Shown: in pieces, positions 1 to 9,106 of the stretch
Numbering within the stretch: position 1 is the stretch's first letter
How the letters are laid out: each line of letters starts with the position of its first letter
DNA from: Plakobranchus ocellatus
Taxonomy: Eukaryota; Mollusca; Gastropoda; Plakobranchidae
Length of the DNA stretch: 24,165 bases
Direction of reading: 5' to 3'
Assembly: GCA_019648995.1 (NCBI GenBank)
Contig: BLXT01006951.1
Coordinates: 741,401 to 765,565, forward strand
Made by a program: the position numbers and the translations under genes
The notes under the pieces: model-generated
The model's input: only the letters and a program-made list of their open reading frames with translations
Database searches by the model: none
What the model was told of the DNA's origin: nothing

Positions 1-225
1 AAGTTGCTAATCAACATTTGTAAACAGAAAAGAAAAGAAAAAAGATAATGGGAAGTAACATCTGAAATGAATAATTTATCTTAGCTTAATATTGTAAAAT
101 GGAACATATTCATAACTTTGCGAGATTACTCGACATTTCCAACTTGTTCTCCTCAGACCATTTCCAACATGCCCAGTCCCCAGTAAACAGAGGATGTCCA
201 CCTAGGATGTGATCATGAGATAAAA

Positions 226-250
226 ACACACACATACACACACAAACACA
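226..250. repeat. short CA-type microsatellite
   Basis: An imperfect (CA)n run interrupted by single T and A bases. Simple repeat with no other content. Confidence 0.7.
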
Positions 251-327
251 GTTAAAGAACTTCGACCTCTGCAGAGTTTTCGACGACTATACTGCTCCAG
301 GGTTACCAACGCTACCCCCGTTTGTTC

Positions 328-520
328 ACGAGGAGAAGGAGGAGGAAGAGAATGAGGAAGAGGAGGAGGAGGGGGATGAAGAGGAGGAGGAGTATAAGGA
401 GGGAAGAGGAGAAGGAAAAAGATGAGGACTAGGACGGTGACGAAGGCAACGAGGAGAAAGAGCAGGACGATAATTAGACTGAGAGGGAGGAGGAGGAAGA
501 TAAAAGAAGAGAAAAGAGAG
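328..520. repeat. GA/GAG-rich purine low-complexity tract
   Basis: The plus strand is almost all purine (degenerate GAG, GGA, GAA). Long open frames on the minus strand here translate only to Ser/Pro/Leu/Phe runs, which is what a polypurine tract gives by chance, so I call no gene. Such tracts can form triplex or H-DNA, but nothing specific shows that here. Confidence 0.75.
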
Positions 521-699
521 AAGCTGGAATTCAATAATCTGTTTATTGAGTAGCTTACTAGTCAAAATGGTCTGTTCACCTTTTCTACGCTTTAATAATT
601 TAAATACTGGCTAGAGATACTGAATTATAAATTTATCACTTTCGATCCTTTTTTTCCCCATGACTTTTCTGGGGTTTTTTTTTCAAATGGAATGCTCCC

Positions 700-1756
700 G
701 CCTTTACTCGATTATGTGGATCCCAAGTGATTGCATGTTTCCAGCATTCCAACTCGCTTCGGGATCTTAAATGCAAGCGGTAACTCTTGGGGCTGGGCTG
801 GCCCTCGCCGGTTCACCCTACTGAAAAGAGCCCTGCTCTCCCAAAATAAATCTTTCGTGCAAGAGCGAAACACACGCTCCTTCTGTCGGACCGAGCGCGA
901 CACGGTTGGTCCGCCACTACTGCATGTCGTCTTTGCGGGAAACGGGAAGAAACGATTCTGTATATTTTGTCCAAGTGCTGGAAGATGTCCGGTGACCGCC
1001 CAGGAGGGTGGCCTAGCAAGCCCTTGAACGATACCCTCTGGCGGCGTGAATGAGTTGACATGAGCACGGCAGCAAAAATTATGCGGAAGTTCTTCCAGCG
1101 AGTCACGCGGTAAACCGGCCAGACCAGGCTCGGGCGTTCACCTCAGAAGCAAGGGCGACAACCACCAGTTCGTAAAGTAAAGCAAAGTCTCCAAACTGCG
1201 CGATTATTTTATTTTTTATAATGGGAGTTTGTGCTACGGATTGGCAGCAATCTATGCTTAGGCAGCAATCTTATTCTACTTTTGTATGAACGCGGATTTG
1301 AAAAGCTTCGAGCTCAGGCTTATAAAATGTAATAGATATTATTGTCCCTCACTTCTTCAAGCCTTGCTACAGTCATGCAAGCGCTGGTTGGCCGCTGGTT
1401 ACGCACTGTTTAGGCGTGGGTTTTACACGTACCCGGAACCATCAACAAGTCGCGCGCGGATCGCGCAGGCGGAACCCTCCTTTCTTCCAGCTCAGAAGTG
1501 GATCATTTTCGCACCACCTGTCAAAACGGCGTCGCCTTCTGCTATTCTTGTATAAAAGAGATTTGGCCTCGAGGAATTGTTCATGTACGGCAGAAACTGT
1601 CAAGTGATAATACGATCTCTTTCTTGTTAGAGAGTTTGAAAGTCAGAAATTATTTCATTGCTTTCTCTCGCTTTTATAAAATCACTGTCGTTAGTAAAGT
1701 TTTTGAAGTATTCAAATCTTTACTGTGGTTTGCCGTGTTATATTTTTCTTACTAAG
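700..1756 (+). promoter_or_regulatory. 5' flank and probable promoter region of the 1757-4860 gene
   Basis: CpG dinucleotides are clearly commoner here (about 880-1150 and 1380-1580) than in the AT-rich right half of the window. An inverted CCAAT (ATTGG) lies at about 1239-1243, beside a repeated GGCAGCAATCT at about 1244 and 1261. Short open frames on both strands at 731-1106 and 1286-1755 show no recognisable domain. The region is read as promoter plus 5' untranslated DNA because the next frame, from the ATG at 1757, is a convincing coding exon. Confidence 0.45.
1551..1558 (+). promoter_or_regulatory. TATA box (TATAAAAG), candidate core promoter
   Basis: A perfect TATAAAAG lies 206 bp before the ATG at 1757. 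Initiation about 30 bp downstream would fall near 1580, where the sequence TTCATG resembles an initiator. A second TATA-like box, TATAAAAT, is at about 1675-1682 and a third is near 1320. Which one is used cannot be told from sequence. Confidence 0.4.
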
Positions 1757-2582
1757 ATGATCCCTCAAACCACTGGTCTTTGGATGATTCCAGCAGAATC
1801 TTCAGCAAAGTCAGAGGCTCGAACCGTCGGCGCAATGGAGAAAACGCACTGGCGTATCGAGGAGGCCAGAAGTATGTTTGCTTTGATGCGTGAGCAGTAC
1901 AAGGAAAGTAAACGCCTCTTTGTTCCCAAACGGTACTCGGAGTTGAAGAGAATCATTGAAATGTTCACTGCCGAGCCAATCACGCAGAGGCTACAGTATT
2001 TATGTACTGTTGAATCAGAACGAAGGCACATGAAAGCCCTTCAGCTGCGCAAAAGTAACAGCTCCAACAGCACTACATTCAGCAATAAATCCAATACCAG
2101 CAGCAGCAGCAACAGCAACAGAAGTGTCAGGGGCAGCAACAGAAGTGTCAGGAGCGATAGCACGGCAAGTTGCCGTCTCAGCGTGGTTAGCAAGACCGAT
2201 ACCGACAAGTGCAGCGATTTGCTGAATTTCATCGCCAAAAACACTGGTCACAAAAGCAATGAGTGTGACAATAAAAATAACCAGAGCACTGCTTCTTTTT
2301 CGTCCATTGGGAGACAGCAGCCCCCTGGCAGTAGCAGTGGCAGAAGCGGATACAGGGGCAGCAGTGGCAGTAACAGCAGATGCAGAGATAGTAATCCTCT
2401 GTTAACAAATGGCAGCAAACTTTCTGGCCATTCGCTAGCAATGAAAAGACGCAAGAGACATTTTACACCAACAGTCGCAGTAGCGGATACATGTTCAGAG
2501 GATGAAGTGTTCGAGATAGATTATCCAGAACAAGACATGGGCAAAAGTGATGATTGCGTGCGACCAGTGAATTGTGGAGTTT
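1757..2582 (+). CDS. coding exon 1 of a two-exon gene, Ser/Asn-rich nuclear-type protein of unknown family
   Basis: I do not recognise this protein. The start chosen is the ATG at 1757, with a favourable A at -3; the frame is open back to 1658 but offers no earlier ATG. The exon gives 275 codons plus one base, then meets the donor GTGAGT at 2583. The N-terminal part (about residues 30-95) is charged and predicted helical, rich in Arg, Lys and Glu. Residues about 95-230 are low-complexity Ser/Asn/Gly with Arg (SSNSN, repeated NRSVR). A basic cluster KRRKRH at residues 230-235 is a likely nuclear localisation signal, and an acidic SEDEVFEIDYPEQD-type stretch follows. Read past the donor, the frame would run only 14 more codons to a stop at 2624-2626. 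The bases AG just before the ATG, after a pyrimidine-rich stretch, could also be an acceptor for a 5' UTR intron. Confidence 0.72.
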
Positions 2583-2640
2583 GTGAGTACCTTGTGTCTT
2601 TCACACCAATAACAGCAGTTGCTTAGCTATCCTCACTAAA

Positions 2641-2764
2641 CTTTTAAGCATACAAATATTCATCATATTGCTAAAGGCAGTTGTCTAGTACTACTACTAC
2701 TACTTTTAAGCATACAAATATTCATCATATTGCTAAAGGCAGTTGTCTAGTACTACTACTACTA
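2641..2764. repeat. 62-bp tandem duplication
   Basis: The sequence starting CTTTTAAGCATACAAATA at 2641 recurs without visible change at 2703. Each copy ends in CTACTACTA. The identity implies a recent duplication seeded by the neighbouring CTA tract. Confidence 0.9.
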
Positions 2765-2814
<50 letters not shown>

Positions 2815-2856
2815 GCTACTACTACTACTGCTGCTGCTGCTCCTGCTGCTGCTGCG

Positions 2857-2905
<49 letters not shown>

Positions 2906-2972
2906 CAGCTGCTGCTACTACTACTACTATTACTGCTACTATTGCTGCTGCTATTACTACTAAACTACTACT
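2750..2972. repeat. composite (CTA)n(CTG)n(CTA)n trinucleotide tract
   Basis: About 220 bp of CTA repeats turning into CTG (with single CCT, CGG, TTG and CAG variants) and back to CTA/ATT. The long poly-Leu, poly-Thr and poly-Ala frames it creates are artefacts of the repeat. It lies in the intron of the plus-strand gene. Confidence 0.95.
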
Positions 2973-3017
2973 CTTAATTTTCTTATATTGTCAAATTCAA
3001 TAAATAGAAAACTGGTG

Positions 3018-3325
3018 GATAGAAGAGATAGGCAGAGAGAAAAAGAGAGAGAGAGACAGAGACAGGGAGAGCAAGAGACAGGGGGAGACTGGGAGTGACA
3101 GAAAGTCAGCGAGAGACAGAGGGAGACAGGGAGTGACAGAAAGTCAGCGAGAGACGGATAGGAAAAGGCAGAGACAGACCAGAGGAAAAGAAAGAGAAGC
3201 AGGGCGAAAGAGAAAACAAAGAGAGACTCAGAGAGATGTGGAGAGGAACAGAGAGACAAAGAGATACATAGAGATTGACAGAGACGGCAGAAAGTCAGAG
3301 AGATAGAGATAGGCAGAGAGAGCTT
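3018..3325. repeat. GAGA/GACAGA purine-rich tract with an internal duplication
   Basis: Degenerate (GA)n with GACAGAGA units. Within it a block containing GGGAGTGACAGAAAGTCAGC occurs twice, at about 3091 and 3130. The Ser/Leu-rich minus-strand frame over 2960-3397 is a product of this composition. Confidence 0.85.
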
Positions 3326-3904
3326 AGTTGCGACCACTCTGTACAGAAATAGGCTATTGCGTTTGAATGTGTTAAAGAGTGAAGCAAATGTCTTCAAATT
3401 AAAATTAATCTCTGGCGCAAATCACTAAACACGTCAAGAAGATTCGCTTAGGGCGTCCAAAAATAGAAATAGCACTGGAAATAATATTGTTTTGCCTGTA
3501 AAGAGAGTATGTTTCAATAGTCATTAAGAGAAACGAGATTGAACGTTGTTGCTTTTTTCAAGATCTCAACAACAAAAAAATTATAAATAAAATGGGGGGA
3601 ATCGTCATATGTAATAAATTCCTTCCTAGCTTTAATGAGCTTCATTTTTCTTTTGAATTCCATAACTGGTTTGGGAGTGTTGATGCTGTAGAAATTAAGC
3701 TTTACTTCCCATTTTGAAAAAAAAAATCTATAAATTTGTGTCATGAACAAGCCGTTTTAACGAACATCTGAAAACGGCAACTTCGATTTTTTTTTTTTAC
3801 CTTCTTTTTATGTGATGCTGAGACTTTTGGTCCAGAGATACCTGTGCGAAGGAATCATTCGTTTATTGGAAATAACCATCGCTTTTCATTTTTTATTTGA
3901 ACAG

Positions 3905-4860
3905 ATGACATTTCTGGAGACATTGTTAGTCCTCTAGGAAGAGATTCGACGGTCTTCACCTTTCCGCACATAGTGAATGCCAATCAACAAAAGGGTCAAG
4001 TTGGAAAACAGAAACACTTTCTACAAAAACTGACATTTTCCCAAATACTGCCGAAAATGACATCGTTCGAGTCTTTTTTCACTTCAAATGTCACGCCTAG
4101 GCCGCAAAGAATTTCTGAGAGTGGGCCTTCAACATCGTTCAATGTTCGGTCGTTCACGGGGCCTCATTTTACTGATACAATCTTAAACAGTTCCTACTCC
4201 ACTCCTACCCTCGCCAAAGGTCAAGGCTACCCTCAAACAGGAAAAACCCACAGCTCACAGCCGAGCACACCGCGCCCGTACCAGTTGATAAGAACGGGCT
4301 CTCACAGAAACATCGTGCGCAAAGACGAAATACCAACGTTTTGCATACCATACACAAGGCAAGCGGCACACAAAAGAAACAATACCAATTTGTCAAGTGT
4401 CAACCCTCTTGAACGAAAGAGCGAAGCGCTCTACTGCAAACGATCGTCTCTTCAAGTGAGCAACAGGAATGTTTCCTTCGACTCTTTAGATATCCAACGG
4501 CGCTGCAGCGCCCTCACGCGAGATGTGCAGGTTGCAAGTGGTAGTTCCATGGCACTCAGATATGAAGAAACTGAAAGGACCAATCCAGGCAAGTCTGACG
4601 GGAAGAGCATCAAAAGTTCCGATTCCAGTTCTAGTTCTTATTCATCTGAATTGTTCTTTTTAGAAACAAAATCTGCTCATTCAAAGCCTAAGGCGTCGGA
4701 AAATGGCACAGCAGCCATTGATAATCTGGTCCTTACTATAGCTCACGATCACATCACAAGACTCAGAACAGAATACAACAGTTTAAGAGGAATGAACATT
4801 TGGAGGAGATATAGGAGAATGAAAGTCATGTTGAAATCATGTATGAATATTCTAAGCTAA
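3905..4860 (+). CDS. coding exon 2 (last coding exon) of the same unknown gene
   Basis: The frame is open from the acceptor at 3904 to TAA at 4858-4860. It begins DISGDIVSPLGRDSTVF after the split Tyr codon, so the frame extends upstream of position 3973, the first start-like codon (a GTG), as expected for an internal exon border. With exon 1 the coding length is 1782 bp, about 593 residues. This half is Ser/Thr/Pro-rich, with a run SSDSSSSSYSS near 4613-4650. It closes with a compact basic segment of about 48 residues that looks helical (LVLTIAHDHITRLRTEYNSL, then RRYRRMK). That conserved-looking tail and the charged N-terminus are the likely functional parts. I see no enzyme motif, signal peptide or membrane segment. 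Function unknown. Confidence 0.72.
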
Positions 4861-4995
4861 TGATGTTTTGTCTGCTTTTTAAAAAAATTTGTAACTTTGC
4901 ATGCCATGAAATGTCCCGTTCATATTATTCTTTTGAGTTTTACCTCCAGACGAGGTTAGCAGAGTAAAATTATTGTTAGCTTGTTTTTCTCAATG

Positions 4996-5001
4996 AATAA
5001 A
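4996..5001 (+). terminator. poly(A) signal AATAAA
   Basis: AATAAA lies 136 bp after the stop codon. A T/GT-rich stretch at about 5027-5062 follows at the right distance for a downstream cleavage element. This puts the likely transcript end near 5015-5025 and makes the 3' UTR about 160 nt. The open frame at 4981-5307 is therefore taken as non-coding. Confidence 0.6.
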
Positions 5002-5579
5002 AGTAATTATTTCACATTCGATCAATGTTTTTTTTTCGTTTGTTTTGTTTTTGTTTTTTTTTTAGTTTGCTTTATCCTGCATGCATCTGCATATCATGAG
5101 AATGTTTTTAAAGCGTCTCGCGTCAACACTATTCCTTTCTCATTTCTCAGATACATTGTTCAAGCTACAATCAGTCTCTTGTGTAGGTTAAATGTTTCAA
5201 GTATCAAGACAGTAATTCCAGCCCTTGCGATAGTGCCTGGTTACAACAGATTCAAGAGCAGATTGCAAATGGCGTTATCTTCTTTGTGCATCGTCTCTCA
5301 TTTTTAAACTAAACTCTAAACACAACTGTATGCAGTTCACCCTAAACCTTATTCTTCAAGGACCTCTCCTCTCAAATTTGAATTCTAATTTTTTTTTAAA
5401 TGTCCTTATAATCAAAGGTGTGAAAAATAAATAAGAAAATGAAATGATATCAAACTGAATGCACCCACACATTTTAAATAATGCTTAAAGGCAATTCAAC
5501 ATGTACAAGGTTAGCTCTTACTGGAAATGCAGACGGGCAACGCAGCAGCGAACGCAAAAACTTTCATGGAGATACAGTT

Positions 5580-5840
5580 ATATAAGTTTCATTTTAATAA
5601 ATTTCCTTGGAAAAATCAGAGCATCTCTAAAATCAAAAGATAATTCTTAGGTCATGAATAGCTTTGTGCTATTTAGTTACATTTTTAGCTTAACAGTAAC
5701 ACTGCCTGTGGCATATTGATAATTCTCTGAAATAGACTAAAAAATACAAATCACTCCAATTCTTGCCGGAAATGAAACGAAAATTTTAATCAATTTAAAT
5801 GAAGAACGATTTCAGAGCAGCTACGTAACTTTCAGTTACG
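5580..5840 (-). repeat. partial tandem copies (A0, A) of the heat-shock-element repeat's distal part
   Basis: Similar blocks recur at about 5590, 5783 and 5955: a TTTTAAT..ATTT stretch followed by AAAATTCAGA/ATTTCAGAGCAG. Two are preceded by ACTGCCTGTGRC and AGACTAA. These are partial tandem copies of the end of the unit that is farthest from the heat-shock element. They are strongly diverged, so the borders are approximate. Confidence 0.5.
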
Positions 5841-5844
5841 GATG

Positions 5845-6420
5845 CATTCTTGCTATTCAGTAACAGATCTAGCTGCACACTGCCTGTGACAGCGAGTTTT
5901 TTTCAACAGACCTAAGAACAGAAACTATTCATTTTGTGGAAAATTGAACGAAATGTTAATTTATTTGAATCAAGAAAAATTCAGAAGAGCTATTTAAATT
6001 CTTTTGAATTGAGATGTAATATCGGTGGTCTATCTTTCAGTGACCTCTTCAACAATCTGTCAGTACTGTCTTTTATGACCACCGCCAAGTGCTTCTAAAA
6101 AATCCAACTTATGCATTACACAAGCTTGCATTATCAATATCAAACAAACAACAAAAGGTAGAATTTTAAGTCTTGGGTAATCCAGATTTGCTAAAAATTG
6201 TTTCTTACCAAAGACTCTCATTTATTCTATCCGTAAACATTCTAAACTCATGCGTTCTCCAGGATACAAACTAACAACTCCTGGTGACAATTTTCTCACA
6301 CCTTCGAGAACCTTCTAGAAATCGCTAGATCCAAAAGGGTTTTTTAAAAAAAGGCTTAAATAATGTTAGAGCCATTAAATTAAAATAGCTCTAACCTAGG
6401 CCCACTCAAGATTTTACAAT
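5845..6420 (-). repeat. copy B of an unnamed repeat carrying a heat-shock element and TATA-like box
   Basis: This shares ordered blocks with 6790-7360 and, inverted, with 7430-7955: GATCTAG..TGCCTGTGACA, AACAGAAA, CTTTTAT..CCRCCGCCAA, AAACAAACAAC, CCAGGATAC and GAGAACCTTCTAGAAATC. Strand is given in the direction that places the heat-shock element upstream of the TATA-like box, which here is CATAAAAG (plus-strand CTTTTATG at 6070-6077). No protein frame is present. I do not recognise the family. It is ancient, judging by divergence between copies. Confidence 0.6.
6303..6320. promoter_or_regulatory. perfect four-unit heat-shock element in repeat copy B
   Basis: TTCgaGAAccTTCtaGAA gives four alternating TTC/GAA units with exact 2-bp spacing, the consensus that trimeric heat-shock factor HSF1 binds. 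Whether it is occupied is not shown by sequence. Confidence 0.7.
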
Positions 6421-6589
6421 AAACATGGCCAAATCATAATATCAGCCATTTCAAGCCTAGATCTACACTCAATTCACAGCAACCAATTGTCAAGCTATCT
6501 AACACTCTATAGATCTACAAATTCCCTTATTTTGTGATTCTTCACATAATCTCTCAAACATCCATTTATAACCACTAGAACATTTATAC

Positions 6590-6765
6590 AACTTTCAGAA
6601 AATAAAAGTCATAAAATGCCCAGATTAATTAGGTTAATATTCCGCAAACAATCCATGCCAGAAAAGACTAGAACAAGGTTAGCTAAAAATATTGACCCAT
6701 TAATACTCTCATTTATCATCTCTGTAATAAGTAAACGTCTCTAGAAGTTTCTAGTGGCATCCGTA
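6590..6765 (-). repeat. fragment E of the heat-shock-element repeat
   Basis: A shorter piece between copies B and C. It shares AAGGTTAGCTAAAAATATTGA with the matching block of copy C, then ACTCTCATTTAT with copy B. It ends with a weakened heat-shock element, CTCtaGAAgtTTCtaG, at 6739-6753. Confidence 0.5.
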
Positions 6766-7018
6766 GCTTATCTCGTCTGTCACGAAAGGCTTAGTCCTGT
6801 TTAGTTATAGATCTGATTGAACCCTTCCTGTGACAAGGAAGTTCTTTTAAATAGACTAAAGAACAGAAATCACTCCAAGTCTTGCCGAAAATTGATCAAA
6901 AATTGTATTAATTTTAATCTGGAACAATATCAGAACAGAAATAGAATTTTTACTGTTATTTAGATCTACAATGTCTCTAACCACCCTGCAAGCTCCTTCA
7001 ACAGTCTCACAGTACCCT

Positions 7019-7026
7019 CTTTTATA
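7019..7026 (-). promoter_or_regulatory. TATAAAAG box within repeat copy C
   Basis: A perfect TATA consensus on the minus strand, conserved in position among copies B, C and D and followed in each by a related sequence (AGAGGGTACTGTGAGACTG in C). Its position conservation argues it belonged to the original unit. Confidence 0.5.
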
Positions 7027-7267
7027 ACCTCCGCCAACATCTTCCAGAAAATACTAGATATGCAATCCACAAACTTACTTCGATAATATGAAACAAACAA
7101 CCAATTCTAGAAATGGATAGAATTTATACTTATGTAATCAAGGTTAGGTAAAATTATTGAACATTGATTACTTTATGTCTTCCCTTTACACATAGACATG
7201 ACATGCGTACTACGTCACCAGGATACGACCTAATTACTTCCTATCAACAATTTCCTCGCATTCTCGA

Positions 7268-7280
7268 GAACCTTCTAGAA
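7268..7280. promoter_or_regulatory. three-unit heat-shock element in repeat copy C
   Basis: GAAccTTCtaGAA is perfect. A fourth unit before it is CTC instead of TTC at 7263-7265. It matches copy B base for base across the core. Confidence 0.68.
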
Positions 7281-7429
7281 ATCCTAGAGCTAAAAAGGTA
7301 AAGCTTAAACAATAATGGTATAATTAAAGTAACATAGGTTTAACATAGGCTTACTCAAAATCTAAAAAGCTTTCAAGTAAATGGCTAGGAAGACCCTTTA
7401 AAGTTTAATAGTAGTATTATTGTTTTAGC

Positions 7430-7955
7430 ACTTTTCACTCTTTAGATCTAGGGAAATCTACAAGATTATCGGACGTGTGAGATTTTTGTTTACATGACAT
7501 TGTTAGATCGTATCCTGGTGTCATGGTTATGTGAAAAGGGGGAAACAAATGAGAGTGTAGGGTTGGTCAATAATTTTAGCTAATTTGGATTACATAAGTG
7601 TGCATTCTCCCCTTTCTGTGCGGGGTCTATTCGTTTAATATTAACCAAATAAGCTTGTGTATTGCATAAATGTAGCCCTACTTTCTAGAGGCTGTAGGTG
7701 GTGGGTATAAAAGACACCACAGTGAGGTTGTTGGAAGAGCTTGCAAAGATCGCTAAGAAATAAACCGTTTATGTTATAGAGCGTGAAGAACCAAAAAATT
7801 ATGCAAATTAAATTGGTTATCTGAAATTGTTTTTGATTCAAACTAATCAACTTTCCGTTCAATTTTCCCCAAGACTTGGGGTGATTTCTGTTTTGTTTAA
7901 AAGAACTCATTGTCAGGCGGTGTTCAACAAGATCTATAACTAACCAGCACAAAGC
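7430..7955 (+). repeat. copy D of the heat-shock-element repeat, inverted relative to copies B, E and C
   Basis: Read on the plus strand this matches the reverse complement of copy C in order: CTAG..ATCTAC (decayed heat-shock element), ATCGTATCCTGGTG, CAATAATTTTAGCTAA, ATAAGCTTGTGTATTGCAT, GGGTATAAAAG, GAAGAGCTTGCA, AAGACTTGGGGTGATTTCTG and AAGATCTATAACTAACCAG. C and D form a large imperfect inverted repeat with a centre near 7395. Confidence 0.6.
7706..7713 (+). promoter_or_regulatory. TATAAAAG box within repeat copy D
   Basis: A perfect TATAAAAG at the place matching the box in copy C. About 250 bp upstream is the decayed heat-shock element. No long frame follows, so any transcript would be non-coding. 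Confidence 0.45.
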
Positions 7956-7959
7956 CACT

Positions 7960-8330
7960 CGTGACATGGGCAATACACAACGAAACTGAGAGAAATTTGG
8001 AGGCAGTAAAGATGTTGTTTAATGATATAAGGATACCATGTACGGGAAAAACTCCAATGAATCGGTACTGAAAAACTCCAATCTTAAAAATCATAACAGG
8101 AAAGCAACTACAATTTCTAAGACATATTTGCCGACACAAGGGTTAAGAACACTTAGCAATCACAGGCAAGATTGTAGCAAACACAATAGAGGTAGACAGA
8201 GAATAACTTTCATTGACTTAGTCATGGACAACGGGAATTTTATAAGGTTGTATGAGAACAGATTTGAGTAGAGGAACATGATCGCCTAAATCAGTAGCAG
8301 ACGGAGCACCTGAAGCTGAAGAGGAAGATA
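7960..8330 (+). pseudogene. decayed 3' end of a non-LTR retrotransposon ORF (reverse transcriptase C-terminus)
   Basis: Pieces in shifting frames read TWAIHNETERNLEAVKM, then GKNSNESVLK, then QFLRHICRHKG, then GRQRITFID and FIRLYENRF.RNMIA. This order (a T-W segment, LEA..M, L..HI.R..G, GRQR, W/RNMIA) is the familiar C-terminal end of LINE-type endonuclease/reverse-transcriptase proteins. Frameshifts and stops show it is dead. The piece at 13818-14113 is a better preserved relative. It abuts the end of repeat copy D. Confidence 0.7.
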
Positions 8331-9022
8331 AATGCCGCTTAGAGTTTCCCAGTAATTAACACTGCTCGGTCGACAGGGTACTAAAGAGCCGCCTAATGTG
8401 ACTCAAAAATCACCTAGATAATCTGAAATATTTCTTTTCTACATTCTGTCAACATGATGCTTGGTACACATGAGTAACTACATGTATGATGTCTGTGTCA
8501 CTTGCTTTCAATCTTAGAGTCTTTTTAGCTTCAATATCATAGTCATTAATTCCTTTTGTGTTCCATTTTTTTTTTTTGGTTCAGTTGTATACGTAGATTT
8601 TTTGTTCTTCTTGTTTCTTTGTCCAAATGTTCTGCTATCCAGGCAGTCCTCAGCCCTCAACACTAGAGTATAATACGATTGTACCATCGTGTGTGTCCAA
8701 TTCTTTTCCTCTTGACCTTCCTATCTCGAAAACTGTGTATTATTACATCCGTATTTCTAGTGTTATCATCTCGACTTAGCCACCACCCGTGAAGCATCAC
8801 CCAAGCGAATGTGCGACGATTGGATGCTTAATTATTTTCTGATGTCTTAACCTCATTTGTTGGGCGAGCCAGTTTAAACCCGGCTGCAAATCAAAATATC
8901 TTCGACTGCCCTCTAAAGACCTTTTCAAGGAGAAAATTAGGCCGGAAATCATATAGGATTTTGTTAGCAACATTTTTTAAAATAATTTTTTTTAAAAAAC
9001 AGTCGAAGGTGCTTTGAAAAAT
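8331..9022. other. no gene recognised
   Basis: AT-rich DNA with a T-run near 8568-8578. No coding exon, RNA gene or clear mobile-element signature is visible on either strand. Confidence 0.5.
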
Positions 9023-9106
9023 AAAATAAAATGCAACGTTTGGTGCTTTATTTGAGAAAAAAAAACTTTGTTCTCAAGTAAAGCACCAAACATTGTATTT
9101 AATTTT
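9023..9106. repeat. 36-bp-arm inverted repeat (foldback hairpin)
   Basis: Arm 9023-9058 (core GTTTGGTGCTTTATTTGAGAA) pairs with 9071-9106 (core TTCTCAAGTAAAGCACCAAAC) across a 12-base A-rich loop. As RNA only two positions fail to pair, the other differences being G-U. It could be a short foldback transposon remnant or a small-RNA hairpin; the sequence alone does not decide. Confidence 0.8.

Larger units (their letters stand above)
2583..3904 (+). other. intron of the 1757-4860 gene, filled with simple repeats
   Basis: The borders are GTGAGT at 2583 and TTTATTTGAACAG ending at 3904, both good consensus sites. The phase is preserved: exon 1 leaves one base (T) and exon 2 supplies AT, giving a Tyr codon. 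Inside are a 62-bp tandem duplication, a CTA/CTG tract and a GA-rich tract. The rest (about 3330-3890) is unremarkable AT-rich DNA ending in a T-rich run before the acceptor. Confidence 0.7.
6790..7360 (-). repeat. copy C of the heat-shock-element repeat
   Basis: This copy has the same block order as copy B. It carries a minus-strand TATAAAAG (plus-strand CTTTTATA, 7019-7026) and a heat-shock element at 7268-7280, about 240 bp upstream in that orientation. It also shares CACCAGGATACGACCTAA with the inverted copy D. There is no open frame worth calling. Confidence 0.62.

Noticed and set aside
202..565. Minus-strand open frames of 79-110 residues
   Set aside because: They translate a GA-rich tract into Ser/Pro/Leu/Phe runs with no domain and no splice support.
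731..1106. Overlapping open frames on both strands in the CpG-richer 5' flank
   Set aside because: No recognisable motif; open on both strands at once, as expected from high GC; better read as promoter DNA.
1658..1756. Upstream extension of the exon 1 frame
   Set aside because: It has no ATG before 1757 (the start-like codon at 1658 is TTG), and the translated stretch is hydrophobic and unlike the rest; read as 5' UTR.
2681..3397. Poly-Leu, poly-Thr/Ala and Ser/Leu frames
   Set aside because: Artefacts of the CTA/CTG and GA tracts inside the intron.
4981..5307. 108-residue Phe-rich plus frame after the gene
   Set aside because: It starts at the poly(A) signal region and is driven by T-runs; no ATG context or domain.
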